A stretch of DNA of 64,000 nucleotides from positions 49,953-113,952 of the forward strand of contig DASXMR010000013.1 of the NCBI GenBank assembly GCA_036495525.1, written 5' to 3'. Below, piece by piece: positions 16,363 to 24,309 of this stretch (position 1 is the stretch's first letter; each line of letters begins with the position of its first letter). The DNA comes from DASXMR01 sp036495525. Its GTDB lineage: Bacteria; Actinomycetota; Actinomycetes; Streptosporangiales; Streptosporangiaceae. The notes beneath the pieces were generated by a model. The model was given only the letters and a program-made list of their open reading frames with translations. It ran no database searches and was not told the origin of the DNA. Both the position numbers and the translations under genes were made by a program.

Positions 16363-16861
16363 GTGCTATTCGAGGACTTCGTGGCGACCCGCGGCCAGGC
16401 GCTGCAGCGGTTCGGCTACCTGCTCACCAGTGGCTGGGCGCTGGCCGAGGACCTGCTGCAGGCCTCACTCGCCCGCGCCTACCCGCGCTGGCGCCGGATT
16501 CAGGCGGGCAGCCAGGAAGCCTACGTCCGCAAGATCATGGTCAGCACCTGGTCATCCTGGTGGCGGCGACGCTGGCACGGTGAGGTGCCGACCGCGCAGC
16601 TACCTGACGCGGCAGCGCCCGACCAGTACGCCGAGTCCCGACCGCCGCCAGACGGTGGGCGCCGCGCTCAGCCGGCTGCCGGCCCGGCAGCGCGCCGTGC
16701 TCGTGCTGCGGTACCACCAGGACATGTCCGAGCACCAGATCGCCCAGCTGCTCGGCGTCTCGCCGGGCACAGTGAAAAGCCAGGCGGCCAAGGCCCTGGC
16801 CCGGCTGCGCGCCGATGGCGCGCTCGACGATTACCGCAGCGAGCCGGCCGGAGGCAAGTGA
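16363..16861 (+). pseudogene. SigE-family (TIGR02983-like) sigma factor, frameshifted
   Basis: The N-terminal half starts at GTG 16363: FEDFVATRGQALQRFGYLL, LAEDLLQASLARAYPRW and the hallmark WSSWWRRRWHGEVPTAQLPD, that is region 2. The C-terminal half is in the next frame: TVGAALSRLPARQRAVLVLR, MSEHQIAQLLGVSPGTVKSQ, region 4 with its helix-turn-helix. The switch falls in GAGTCCCGACC at 16633-16643. Removing one C from the CCC run joins the two halves as YAES-DRRQTVGAAL without loss. It is either a real +1 lesion or a base-call error. The stop is one base from the downstream membrane gene. Confidence 0.8.
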
Positions 16862-16862
16862 G

Positions 16863-18071
16863 ATGACGCTGAACAGCGACGAGCAGGCGGTCCGCGACCT
16901 GCTCGACGGCCTGGCCGACGGCCAGCCCGATCCGCCCGCCAGCCGGCTCGCCGGGGTACGGGGCCGGGTCACGACCAGGCGGCGCTACCGCGTGCTGGCC
17001 GCCGGCGTGGCGGCAGCCGTCGCTGTCCTGGCCATCATCGCTGGCCTCACCTTGCCTGCCAGGCAGGGCGGCGTGGCGGCCGGCGCCCGGCGCCTGCCTA
17101 GCTGGGCGCTGCGGTGGCCAGATCGCCGGGACGGCAGCGTGCCGCAGCGGGTGCTCGACGGCGCGGTACTCGCCTGGCGGTACGCCGAGGCCGTGCGCGA
17201 GGACGAGGCCAGCTTCCCGCTGCCCCGGCCGGCGAAGATCATCTGGTATGCCGGGCAGCTCGTGGATGGCGGGCAGGACGTGGTCACCGTCTTCGAGGTC
17301 GACACACTGGCCGGCCCGCGCCTGGTGTTCGCCACCGCGGCCGCCCAGGACGTCGTGCACGGCCAGGCCGGCTGGGCGCACGGCGGCAGCCCGTGGCAGG
17401 AATACAACGTGCCGGCGCCCGACCCGGCGACGCCTGGGCTGGAGATCAGCACGTATCTGTTCAGCGCCCTGGACGTGCATGACAACACGCTGTTCGCGCT
17501 GACCGCGCCGGACGTCACAGCGATCAGGTACCGGACGACCGGACTGGAGCTGCCTGCTTCCCTGACCGGCCAGCCGGCGCAGTCTGTTACGGCCAACGAC
17601 GGCCTGGCGGTGGCGGCCCTCGGCAGGCTGACCGGCCGGGTTCAGCTCACCGGGCTCGTCACCAGCGGTGGCAACATGCTCAGCAGGCCGGTCTACGTCG
17701 GCGTGCCAGGCAGCTTCAGCAGCGAGGTGCCAGCCCTCGCGCCGCCGGTCAGGTTGTCCCTGCCCCGGCCATTCCGCCAGTTCACCGGCGCGACCACGGC
17801 CGGCGGCGGGGCCGCCACCTTCAAGATCTTCCCGGTGCTCAGGCCGGGCGAGCAAGCGATGATCCTCGTGCGATGCTACGGCCCTGGATCGGTGAGCTTC
17901 CGGCTCAGCAAGGATCCGGTGCGCGGGGGCACGCTTGGCGCCTTCCGGTGCGACAACGATCAGCACCAGCTGCCCGTGCCGTCCGGCGCGCTGGGCCATG
18001 GCCGGCCACTGCAAGTGTCGGCCGGACCGCTGACCGAGTACACCTTTGCCTGGGGGGCAGAACGCAGCTGA
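16863..18071 (+). CDS. Single-pass membrane protein, partner of the SigE-family sigma gene
   Basis: 402 residues from ATG 16863, one base after the sigma-gene stop. A short cytoplasmic head (about 1-40; EQAVRDLLDGLADGQPDPP then GVRGRVTTRRRYR) precedes one membrane helix (VLAAGVAAAVAVLAIIAGLTL) and a large outer domain of about 330 residues with no motif I recognise. Proteins of this layout next to TIGR02983-type sigma genes are common in actinobacteria and are candidate anti-sigma or signal-sensing partners. There is no zinc ZAS motif, so an anti-sigma role is inference. Confidence 0.75.
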   Translation: MTLNSDEQAVRDLLDGLADGQPDPPASRLAGVRGRVTTRRRYRVLAAGVAAAVAVLAIIAGLTLPARQGGVAAGARRLPSWALRWPDRRDGSVPQRVLDGAVLAWRYAEAVREDEASFPLPRPAKIIWYAGQLVDGGQDVVTVFEVDTLAGPRLVFATAAAQDVVHGQAGWAHGGSPWQEYNVPAPDPATPGLEISTYLFSALDVHDNTLFALTAPDVTAIRYRTTGLELPASLTGQPAQSVTANDGLAVAALGRLTGRVQLTGLVTSGGNMLSRPVYVGVPGSFSSEVPALAPPVRLSLPRPFRQFTGATTAGGGAATFKIFPVLRPGEQAMILVRCYGPGSVSFRLSKDPVRGGTLGAFRCDNDQHQLPVPSGALGHGRPLQVSAGPLTEYTFAWGAERS

Positions 18072-18290
18072 CCACGCAGCGGCCTGCTGGCCGGCAGGCT
18101 CTTGGCGAGCGCGCGGCGGGCACCGCGCCGAGCGCCTAACCGGGTTAGCGTGGCCGCCGGGCGGCGAAGGTGCAAGGTGCCCCGCTGGCCTGCCGGGTGG
18201 CCTGCGCGACCCGACGACGGGCTCCGGCGGCAGCCATTTCGTTCCTGCTGGAGGTGTTTTGCCGTTGACTGTGCGGCTGCCGTGAAGAGG

Positions 18291-19193
18291 ATGGTCAGGG
18301 TGGAGCAGCTCGGGTTCGAGGGCATGCCGCGGCGGCTGTACTCGTGCACCCCGACCAGGCTCGGTACCTGGCTCGACTGCCCGCGCCGGTACCGGATGAC
18401 CTACCTGGACCGGCCGCCGCCGCCCAAGGGCGCGCCGTGGGCGCATAACAGCGTCGGCGCCAGCGTGCACAACGCGCTGGCCAGCTGGTGGCGGCTGCCG
18501 CGCAGGCAGCGCAGCGTGACCGCCGCTGGTGAGCTGCTCGAGCGCGGCTGGCTCGGCGACGGGTTCGCCGACGACGGCCAGTCCGCCGCTTACCGGCGCT
18601 GGGCCGCCGCGATGGTCGAGGCGTACGTGTCCCGGCTCGACCCGGCCGAAGAGCCCCTCGGCGTCGAGCGGACGGTCGCCGCGCGGACCGAGACGATAGC
18701 GTTCTCCGGCCGGATCGACCGGCTTGACGACCGTCGTGACCCGCTGCGCCCTGGCGATAGCGGTGAGCTGGTCGTGGTCGATTACAAGACCGGCCGTCAC
18801 GTGCTCACCGCCGACGACGCGCGCACCTCGCTGCCGCTCGCGCTCTACGCGCTGGCCGCTGAGCGAGTCATGCGCCGGCCGTGCCGCCGGGTGGAGCTGC
18901 ACCACCTGCCCACCGGCCGGGTGCTGAGCTGGGAGCACTCGGCTGAGTCGGTGCAGCGGCAGCTGCACCGGGCCGAGCAGATCGCGGCCGAGTGCGCCGA
19001 GGCGGACGAGCGGTACCGCGCCAGCCAGGGCGACGACCAGGACGCCTTTGCGCCCCGGCCGGGCAGCTGGTGCGGCTGGTGCGACTACCGCGGGCAGTGC
19101 CCTGAAGGCGCGGCCGCCTCGGTGAGCCGCCGGCCGTGGGAAGGCCTCGACCCTGTAGCCAGTGCTGCTGGCGCCCGGCCAGCCTCAGGCTGA
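18291..19193 (+). CDS. RecB-like PD-(D/E)XK nuclease with four-Cys cluster
   Basis: About 300 residues from ATG 18291; GTG 18300 with GAAGAGG nine bases upstream is equally likely. Nuclease core: FSGRIDRLDD and VVVDYKTGRHV (catalytic Asp and Lys of motif II-III). Cysteines in WLDCPRRYRMTYLD and WCGWCDYRGQCPEG form the C-(n)-C-x2-C-x5-C array that holds a 4Fe-4S cluster in AddB/Cas4-type nucleases. The conserved QLGFEGMPRRLYS start matches actinobacterial homologues as I recall them. It acts on DNA ends, biological role unclear. The 3' end overlaps the convergent hydrolase by nine bases. Confidence 0.88.
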   Translation: MVRVEQLGFEGMPRRLYSCTPTRLGTWLDCPRRYRMTYLDRPPPPKGAPWAHNSVGASVHNALASWWRLPRRQRSVTAAGELLERGWLGDGFADDGQSAAYRRWAAAMVEAYVSRLDPAEEPLGVERTVAARTETIAFSGRIDRLDDRRDPLRPGDSGELVVVDYKTGRHVLTADDARTSLPLALYALAAERVMRRPCRRVELHHLPTGRVLSWEHSAESVQRQLHRAEQIAAECAEADERYRASQGDDQDAFAPRPGSWCGWCDYRGQCPEGAAASVSRRPWEGLDPVASAAGARPASG

Positions 19194-20171
19194 CCGCTGG
19201 CTGACCCTCGCCGCCGTCGGCCTGGTCCGGCGCGGGCCCGTCCGCTCGGCGTCGTTCCAGAACCGGGTGAGCGTGCTCGCGGTGGTCTCCGGTGCCTCGA
19301 CAGCCGGGGAGTGCGCCGCGCCGGGGATGCATACCCGGCGCGCGCCGAGCCGCCTGGCCATCCGGTTCTGCACCTCGGTCGGCCAGGCGTCGTCGTTCTC
19401 CCCGTACATGACCAGGACGGGGATGTCGAGCGCGGCCAGCTCGCTGGTGCGATCCGGGCAGCAGAGCAGGTACCTGGCCATCGCCACCAGGCCGACCGGG
19501 CAGTTGCCGAGCATCCGCTTGCGCAGGAACGCGACGATGTGCGGCGGCGTGCCGCTGGCCTTAGCCTCTGGCTCGAGCTGTTCCTCCCACAGCCACCTGA
19601 TCTTGGCTCGCAGCGCGGCCGCGGCTTCGCGATCGACCGGGTCGGCTGGCGCCGCCGCACTGCCAGCCGCCGGCTGCGGGTCAAGTAGCGCCAGCAGCTC
19701 GCGCAGCAAAGCAGCCCGCTGCCCGCCGATCCGGCCAGGCCCGGAGCCGAGCAGGGTCAGCGAGCCGATCGCCGTCTGCCCGGCCAGCGTCGCCTGCCGG
19801 GCGATCAGGCCACCGAAGGAGTGCCCGAGCAGGTGCACGCCGCCGTCGTCCTCGGCGACCGAGCGGGCGATAGCGGCGATGTCGGCGGCAAGCTCATCGG
19901 CTGAGTAGCCGTCCCGGCCGGCCGCTGACTGGCTCTGGTACTGGCCGCGCATGTCGATGGCGAAGACCCGACGGCCGGCGGCGGCCAGCGATTCGAGGAC
20001 GGGCAGGAAGTCTTCCTTGCTGCCGGTGTAACCGGGTACCAGCAGCGCCGGGCGGCGCTCGCATACGCCCCTGGCCGGCTGGGCCGCCAGCGTGGCGAAT
20101 ACCCCGCGATCAGTGGTTATGCTGCACCGGCGCACCCTGCGGGGCAGTCGGAGCGAGCGGGGGGTGCTCAC
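19185..20171 (-). CDS. Alpha/beta-fold hydrolase
   Basis: 328 residues from GTG 20171. Canonical alpha/beta hydrolase elements: oxyanion segment LLVPGYTGSKEDF, IDMRGQYQSQ, nucleophile elbow GHSFGG, acidic residue region YGENDDAWP and the catalytic His in GAAHSPAVEAP. A cap insertion at about 165-235 includes AKIRWLWEEQLEPEAK. Substrate unknown. The gene lies downstream of the DEAD-box helicase on the same strand (170-bp gap). The seven-residue ITTDRGVFATLAA start region suggests the first 15 residues may be non-essential or a misassigned start. Confidence 0.85.
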   Translation of the reverse strand: MSTPRSLRLPRRVRRCSITTDRGVFATLAAQPARGVCERRPALLVPGYTGSKEDFLPVLESLAAAGRRVFAIDMRGQYQSQSAAGRDGYSADELAADIAAIARSVAEDDGGVHLLGHSFGGLIARQATLAGQTAIGSLTLLGSGPGRIGGQRAALLRELLALLDPQPAAGSAAAPADPVDREAAAALRAKIRWLWEEQLEPEAKASGTPPHIVAFLRKRMLGNCPVGLVAMARYLLCCPDRTSELAALDIPVLVMYGENDDAWPTEVQNRMARRLGARRVCIPGAAHSPAVEAPETTASTLTRFWNDAERTGPRRTRPTAARVSQRSA

Positions 20172-20341
20172 AGGGCCCCATTTTACCGAGGAAAACCCGG
20201 GTGTTCAGTGGCGAATACCCTCAGCATTGCTGCACGGCCCGGCCGTCGCCCTGGCGAGCCGGGTGGCCACGATTATGGCCGGGAGGAGCCGCGCTGCCGC
20301 AGAGCCCAGAAAGGCAGGCCGTGGCGGACTGCCTTACCTGC

Positions 20342-21997
20342 CTAGCCCGCCTCGCCGGCGCGGCTCCGGCGCGGGCGGCGACGGCTGCCTGACCGGCGCT
20401 CCGGCTGCTGGCGCTGGCCGTCGGCTGGCTGACCCGCGCCATCGGCGGCAGCGGCGTGGCTGCCCTGCGCGGCGTGCCCTGGCTGCGACTTCGGCGCGAT
20501 CGGCGAGCCTCCCCTGGTGCGCTGCCGCACCCGCCCGGTGCGCTGGCGGGTACCAGCCTCGCTGTCCGCCGGGTGCGACTGGCCGCGGCCGCGGGCCGGC
20601 TGGCGGCCGCCGCGGCCAGCGGGCCCGGACTGGCCGCCCTGCCGGGAGCGGGTGCGCCCGGTCTCGCCGATGTCCTCGAGCTCCTCGGCTTCCAGCCCCA
20701 GCCGGCCCCGCTTTGCGGTCGGCAGGGTGCCCCGTGCGTCGCGCGGAATGCCAAGGGCGCTGAACAGGTGATCGGAGGTCGAGTACGTCTCCTCCGGGTC
20801 TGGCTTGCCAAGGTCGAGCGCCTGGTTGATCAGCTTCCAGCGCGCCACGTCGTTCCAGTCCACGAACGTCACCGCGACGCCGGTGCGGCCTGCCCGCCCG
20901 GTGCGGCCGATCCGGTGCAGGTATGCCTTGTCGTCCTCCGGGCACTCGAGGTTGACCACGTGCGTGACGTCATCGACGTCCAGGCCCCGCGCCGCGACAT
21001 CCGTGGCCACGAGCACGTCGACCTTGCCGCTGCGGAACGCCCGCATGGCCCGCTCGCGCTGGCCCTGGCCGAGATCGCCGTGCACCGCCGCGGCGGCGAA
21101 ACCGCGGTCGGCCAGGCCGGACGCTATGTGGTCGCAAGTGCGCTTGGTGCGGCAGAACACGATGGTCAGCCCCCGCCCCTCGGCCTGCAGCACCCGCGCC
21201 AGCACCTCGATCTTGTCCATCTGATGCGCGCGGAACACATGCTGCTCGGTGCTCGGCACGTGGGCCGGCTCATCGTGCTGCTCGGCCCGGACGTGGATCG
21301 GCCGGCGAAGCTGGCGCCTGGCCAGCGTCACCACCTCGCCCGGCATGGTCGCCGAGAACAGCATGGTCTGCCGCTGCTGCGGGGTGAGCCGGAGGATCTT
21401 CTCGACGTCGGGCAGGAAGCCGAGGTCCAGCATCTTGTCCGCCTCGTCCAGCACCAGGACCTGAACCTGGCCGAGATCCAGGTGCCCCTGCCGGGACAGG
21501 TCGAGCAACCGGCCGGGGGTGCCGACAACGACATCGACATTGGCCAGCGCCTCGATCTGCGGCTCGTAAGCCCGGCCGCCGTAGACGGTGACGACCTTGA
21601 CGCTGGTGCGTGAGGCGGCCAGCCGCACGTCGTCGGCGACCTGGATGGCGAGCTCCCTGGTCGGGACCACCACCAGGGCACGCGGGCAACGGGCGCGCTC
21701 GCTCGGCGTGCCCTGCAGCCGCTGCAAGATAGGAACGCCGAAGGCGAACGTCTTCCCGGTGCCGGTCCTGGCCTGGCCGATGAGGTCGTTGCCGTCGAGC
21801 GCGATCGGCATGGCCAGCGCCTGGATCGGGAAGGCAGTGGTGATGCCTGCGGCCTCCAGGGCCGCGCAGATGGACTCGGCGATGCCGAAGTCCCGGAAAG
21901 TCTTGGCAACGGACTGGGGTTCGGCGACGGCCGTGATCTCGGCGCCTGCCTCGTCCCCGTGAGTCCATACTTCTGCTGTCAGCGGTTCCGCCTCCAT
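20342..21997 (-). CDS. DEAD-box RNA helicase, RhlE-like
   Basis: 551 residues from ATG 21997. All helicase motifs are present in order: FPIQALAMP (Q), ARTGTGKT (I), PTRELAIQ (Ia), TPGRLLDL (Ib), VLDEADKMLD (II), LFSATMP (III), VFCRTKRTCD (IV), TDVAARGLDVDDV (V) and HRIGRTGRAGRTG (VI). The last about 130 residues are Arg/Gly/Pro-rich low-complexity sequence typical of RNA-binding tails in actinobacterial helicases. Role: ATP-dependent RNA remodelling, for example ribosome assembly or RNA decay. It is divergent from the ferritin-like gene, an arrangement conserved in Streptomyces. Confidence 0.95.
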   Translation of the reverse strand: MEAEPLTAEVWTHGDEAGAEITAVAEPQSVAKTFRDFGIAESICAALEAAGITTAFPIQALAMPIALDGNDLIGQARTGTGKTFAFGVPILQRLQGTPSERARCPRALVVVPTRELAIQVADDVRLAASRTSVKVVTVYGGRAYEPQIEALANVDVVVGTPGRLLDLSRQGHLDLGQVQVLVLDEADKMLDLGFLPDVEKILRLTPQQRQTMLFSATMPGEVVTLARRQLRRPIHVRAEQHDEPAHVPSTEQHVFRAHQMDKIEVLARVLQAEGRGLTIVFCRTKRTCDHIASGLADRGFAAAAVHGDLGQGQRERAMRAFRSGKVDVLVATDVAARGLDVDDVTHVVNLECPEDDKAYLHRIGRTGRAGRTGVAVTFVDWNDVARWKLINQALDLGKPDPEETYSTSDHLFSALGIPRDARGTLPTAKRGRLGLEAEELEDIGETGRTRSRQGGQSGPAGRGGRQPARGRGQSHPADSEAGTRQRTGRVRQRTRGGSPIAPKSQPGHAAQGSHAAAADGAGQPADGQRQQPERRSGSRRRPRRSRAGEAG

Positions 21998-22276
21998 CGA
22001 TGGCCAGTCTGCCGCCGGGCGCCGTGGAGCGCCCTGTCACGATCACCGGCCGGCCTTCATGACCTCCCCGGTGGCGCGGCCCAAGCCGCTGTGCGGACAC
22101 CGGGAGGGATACAGCACGGACAGCCGGCAAGCCGAACTTGGTCGCCGCGCCTGTACTTGATGACAACGCGATCGGGGGATGTCACATTCCTTAAACAGAT
22201 CGTGTCGCATTGTAGCAACACCTCGCGGCTGAGCAGGGCAGGCGCGGCCGGGATAGCCGATTGCTACCCTGCGCGT

Positions 22277-22927
22277 GTGACGGCGGAGCGAGATGGCGTG
22301 ATCGACCTGCTGGCGCTGCTGGCTTACGCGTCGCTGGTCGGGTTCTTCCGGCTCACCGACGATGCGGCGCTGGCTGAGTCGCTCGCGGATAAGTCGGAGC
22401 TCGGCGAGCTCGCGGTTACCCAGTTCGGCCACTTCCGGCTGCTGCGCGCGGAGCTTGAGCGGCAGCAGGCCGGACCGTGGCACGCGATGCAGCCGTTCGT
22501 GGCCGCGGTGGACGCCTACCATGCCAGAACCGCGCCGGGAGACTGGCTGGAAGGGCTGGTCAAGGCTTACGTCGGCGACGGGATCGCGGCGGACTTCTAC
22601 CGCGCGGCCGCGCAGGTACTCGACGAGCCGGTGCGCTCGCTGGTGCAGCAGGTTCTCGCCGACTCCGGGCAGGCCGAGTTCGCCATCGCCAGGGTCCGGG
22701 CAGCGATCGCCGCTGACCCGGCCGTCGCCGGGCGGCTGGCGCTGTGGGCGCGGCGGCTGGTGGGTGAGGCACTCGGCCAGGCACAGCGGGTGGCCGCCGA
22801 GCGGGAGCCGCTAGCCCGCTTGCTGGCCGGCGGTACCGCCGCGCAGCTCGGCGACATCGGCAGGATGTTCGCCCGGCTGACGGACGCGCACGAGCAGCGC
22901 ATGGCCGCGCTCGGCCTTGCTGACTAG
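22277..22927 (+). CDS. Ferritin-like fold protein
   Basis: 216 residues from GTG 22277, rich in helices. The DLLALLAYASLVGFFRLTDDA start and ELGELAVTQFGHFRLL (Glu and His near the presumed metal site) match the 'ferritin-like fold-containing protein' family next to the DEAD helicase, DUF3107 and TetR genes in Streptomyces. A later GEALGQAQRVAAEREPLARL helix and FARLTDAHEQRMAALGL close the bundle. Whether it binds iron is unknown; only some ligand positions are evident. The 279-bp upstream region shared with the helicase contains no element I can call. Confidence 0.75.
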   Translation: MTAERDGVIDLLALLAYASLVGFFRLTDDAALAESLADKSELGELAVTQFGHFRLLRAELERQQAGPWHAMQPFVAAVDAYHARTAPGDWLEGLVKAYVGDGIAADFYRAAAQVLDEPVRSLVQQVLADSGQAEFAIARVRAAIAADPAVAGRLALWARRLVGEALGQAQRVAAEREPLARLLAGGTAAQLGDIGRMFARLTDAHEQRMAALGLAD

Positions 22928-23023
22928 TACCGGCTGACTAGCACCCGCCCGGCTAGCTGCCCGGCAGCACCGCGCTGATCGTCGCGCAGCGAGCCGGGAT
23001 CCGCCGCTGGTGGCGCCAGCAGC

Positions 23024-23248
23024 TCACAGGCTGCCGAAGCCGACCCGCCGCTGCTCGCTGCCGCCCAGCTCGACATACGCGATTTTGGCGGCGGGCACCA
23101 GCACCCGGCTGCCCTTGGCGTCCTGCAGCACGAAGACGCCGCCGGAGCTCAGCGCGTCGGTCAGGTCCCGCTGCACCTGCTCGTGCGAGGTGCCGGTCTC
23201 GACCACCAGCTCGCGCGGGGCGCACTGAATACCGATCTTGACTTCCAC
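23024..23248 (-). CDS. DUF3107 family small protein
   Basis: 74 residues from GTG 23248. Starts EVKIGIQCAPRELVVETG and contains VFVLQDAKGSRVLVPAAKIAYVELG and the RRVGFG ending, the pattern of DUF3107, an actinobacterial ATP-binding-like small protein of unknown function. It is 18 bp downstream of the TetR gene on the same strand, so probably one operon; this pair is widely conserved. Confidence 0.85.
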   Translation of the reverse strand: MEVKIGIQCAPRELVVETGTSHEQVQRDLTDALSSGGVFVLQDAKGSRVLVPAAKIAYVELGGSEQRRVGFGSL

Positions 23249-23266
23249 GAAGTGCCCTCCAGGCCG

Positions 23267-23887
23267 TCAGCTGGTTAGCGGCCAGCCGCTGATGCCGCGC
23301 CAGGCGAGCCGCGAGATCAGCTGCTCTGCCTCGGCCTTGCCGATGACGTGATCCGAGCTGAGCCAGTACCTGGAGGTGACCTGCGCCATTCCGACCAGCG
23401 CGATGCCCAGCAGCTGTGCCTCGGAGTCGGCGAGCCCGGTGTCCTCGATGATGGACCGGCTGATACTGTCCGCGCACTCTTGCATCGCGCGGTCCAGCCG
23501 CTCCCTGACGGCCGGCTCGTTGCTCAGGTCGGACTCGAAGACCAGCCGGAAGGCCTCACCTTTGCTGCCGACGAAGTCGAAGAAGGCGGTAAAGGTAGCT
23601 GGCACGCGCTGCCGGTTGTCAGTCGTCGAGGCCAGCGCGTCGCGCACGATCCTTACTAGCTCGTCCACGCTCTCGTCCAGCAGCGCCAGGTAGAGCTCGA
23701 GCTTGCCGGGGAAGTGCTGGTAGAGCACGGGCTTGCTGACTCCGGCCCGGTCGGCGATCTCATCCATGGCGGCCGCGTGGTAACCCTGCGCGACGAAGAC
23801 CTCGCGGGCAGCGCCCAGCAGCTGCCGGCGCCTGGCCGGCCGGGGCAGCCGCGTACTGGCGGTCCTGGCCTGCGGAACTGCAGTCAC
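23267..23887 (-). CDS. TetR-family transcriptional regulator
   Basis: 206 residues from GTG 23887. The N-terminal helix-turn-helix is plain: REVFVAQGYHAAAMDEIADR then AGVSKPVLYQHFPGKLEL. The C-terminal ligand domain matches the actinobacterial TetR that accompanies DUF3107 (SRSIIEDTGLADSEAQLLGI, SRYWLSSD). Ligand and targets are unknown. A perfect palindrome ACTGACA-G-TGTCAGT 0.4 kb away upstream of ku is one possible operator, but nothing shows that this protein binds it. Confidence 0.9.
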   Translation of the reverse strand: MTAVPQARTASTRLPRPARRRQLLGAAREVFVAQGYHAAAMDEIADRAGVSKPVLYQHFPGKLELYLALLDESVDELVRIVRDALASTTDNRQRVPATFTAFFDFVGSKGEAFRLVFESDLSNEPAVRERLDRAMQECADSISRSIIEDTGLADSEAQLLGIALVGMAQVTSRYWLSSDHVIGKAEAEQLISRLAWRGISGWPLTS

Positions 23888-24019
23888 AACGGATCTCCGT
23901 ACCTGTTGGCGCCGTGGCTTCCTTTGTCATCCTACGACCGGGTAGCCAGACGGTCGGCGTGACAGCAGGTAACAGCGCGAACTGGGGATCACCGGGCGCG
24001 GCCGACGAGCCGGGCGCCG

Positions 24020-24202
24020 TCAGCGGTAGTCGTCCTGGTCGACTTCGAACTCGCGTGCCTGCTCGGCGGCGTCGGCCTCGTCGGCCTCAAGCGGCGTGTC
24101 GCCTGCCTGGCCGCCCTCATCGGCCTCATCCTCGGACAGGACGTCCTGCTCCTGCTCGACGACGTCGGGCACGGGATCTTCCAGGCCCCGGTCGTTGCTC
24201 AT
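24020..24202 (-). CDS. Small acidic conserved actinobacterial protein
   Basis: 60 residues from ATG 24202 (a 13-codon longer start at 24241 lacks support). Very acidic and charged; the core PLEADEADAAEQAREFEVDQ ending DDYR is a pattern I recall from short uncharacterised actinobacterial proteins (PLEA-EAD-AEQ-R-V...D-D-YR). No membrane segment or cysteine. Probably disordered; no function known. It diverges from ku across 107 bp that contain a palindrome. Confidence 0.65.
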   Translation of the reverse strand: MSNDRGLEDPVPDVVEQEQDVLSEDEADEGGQAGDTPLEADEADAAEQAREFEVDQDDYR

Positions 24203-24266
24203 CTGCAGAGCCCCCCATCGCTTCGTCGGCCCAAGCAACATATCCTCCGCGGCCAGGACCAGGCAG

Positions 24267-24281
24267 ACTGACAGTGTCAGT
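24267..24281. promoter_or_regulatory. Palindromic operator candidate upstream of ku
   Basis: Perfect 15-bp palindrome ACTGACA-G-TGTCAGT, 28 bases before the ku ATG and in the divergent promoter region. Symmetry of this length suits a dimeric repressor of TetR or GntR type. Binding protein unknown. Confidence 0.5.
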
Positions 24282-24309
24282 TCCTGATCGAGCGGGGTAG
24301 GGAGACATC

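Noticed and set aside
16668..18968. 766-codon open frame on the minus strand
   Set aside because: Antisense to the sigma region, its membrane partner and the RecB-like gene. Its composition is low-complexity Arg/Gly/Pro/His with no motif; a GC-bias artefact.
18291..19193. Cas4 of a CRISPR system
   Set aside because: No CRISPR repeats or other cas genes in the window; the protein fits the stand-alone actinobacterial RecB-like family better.
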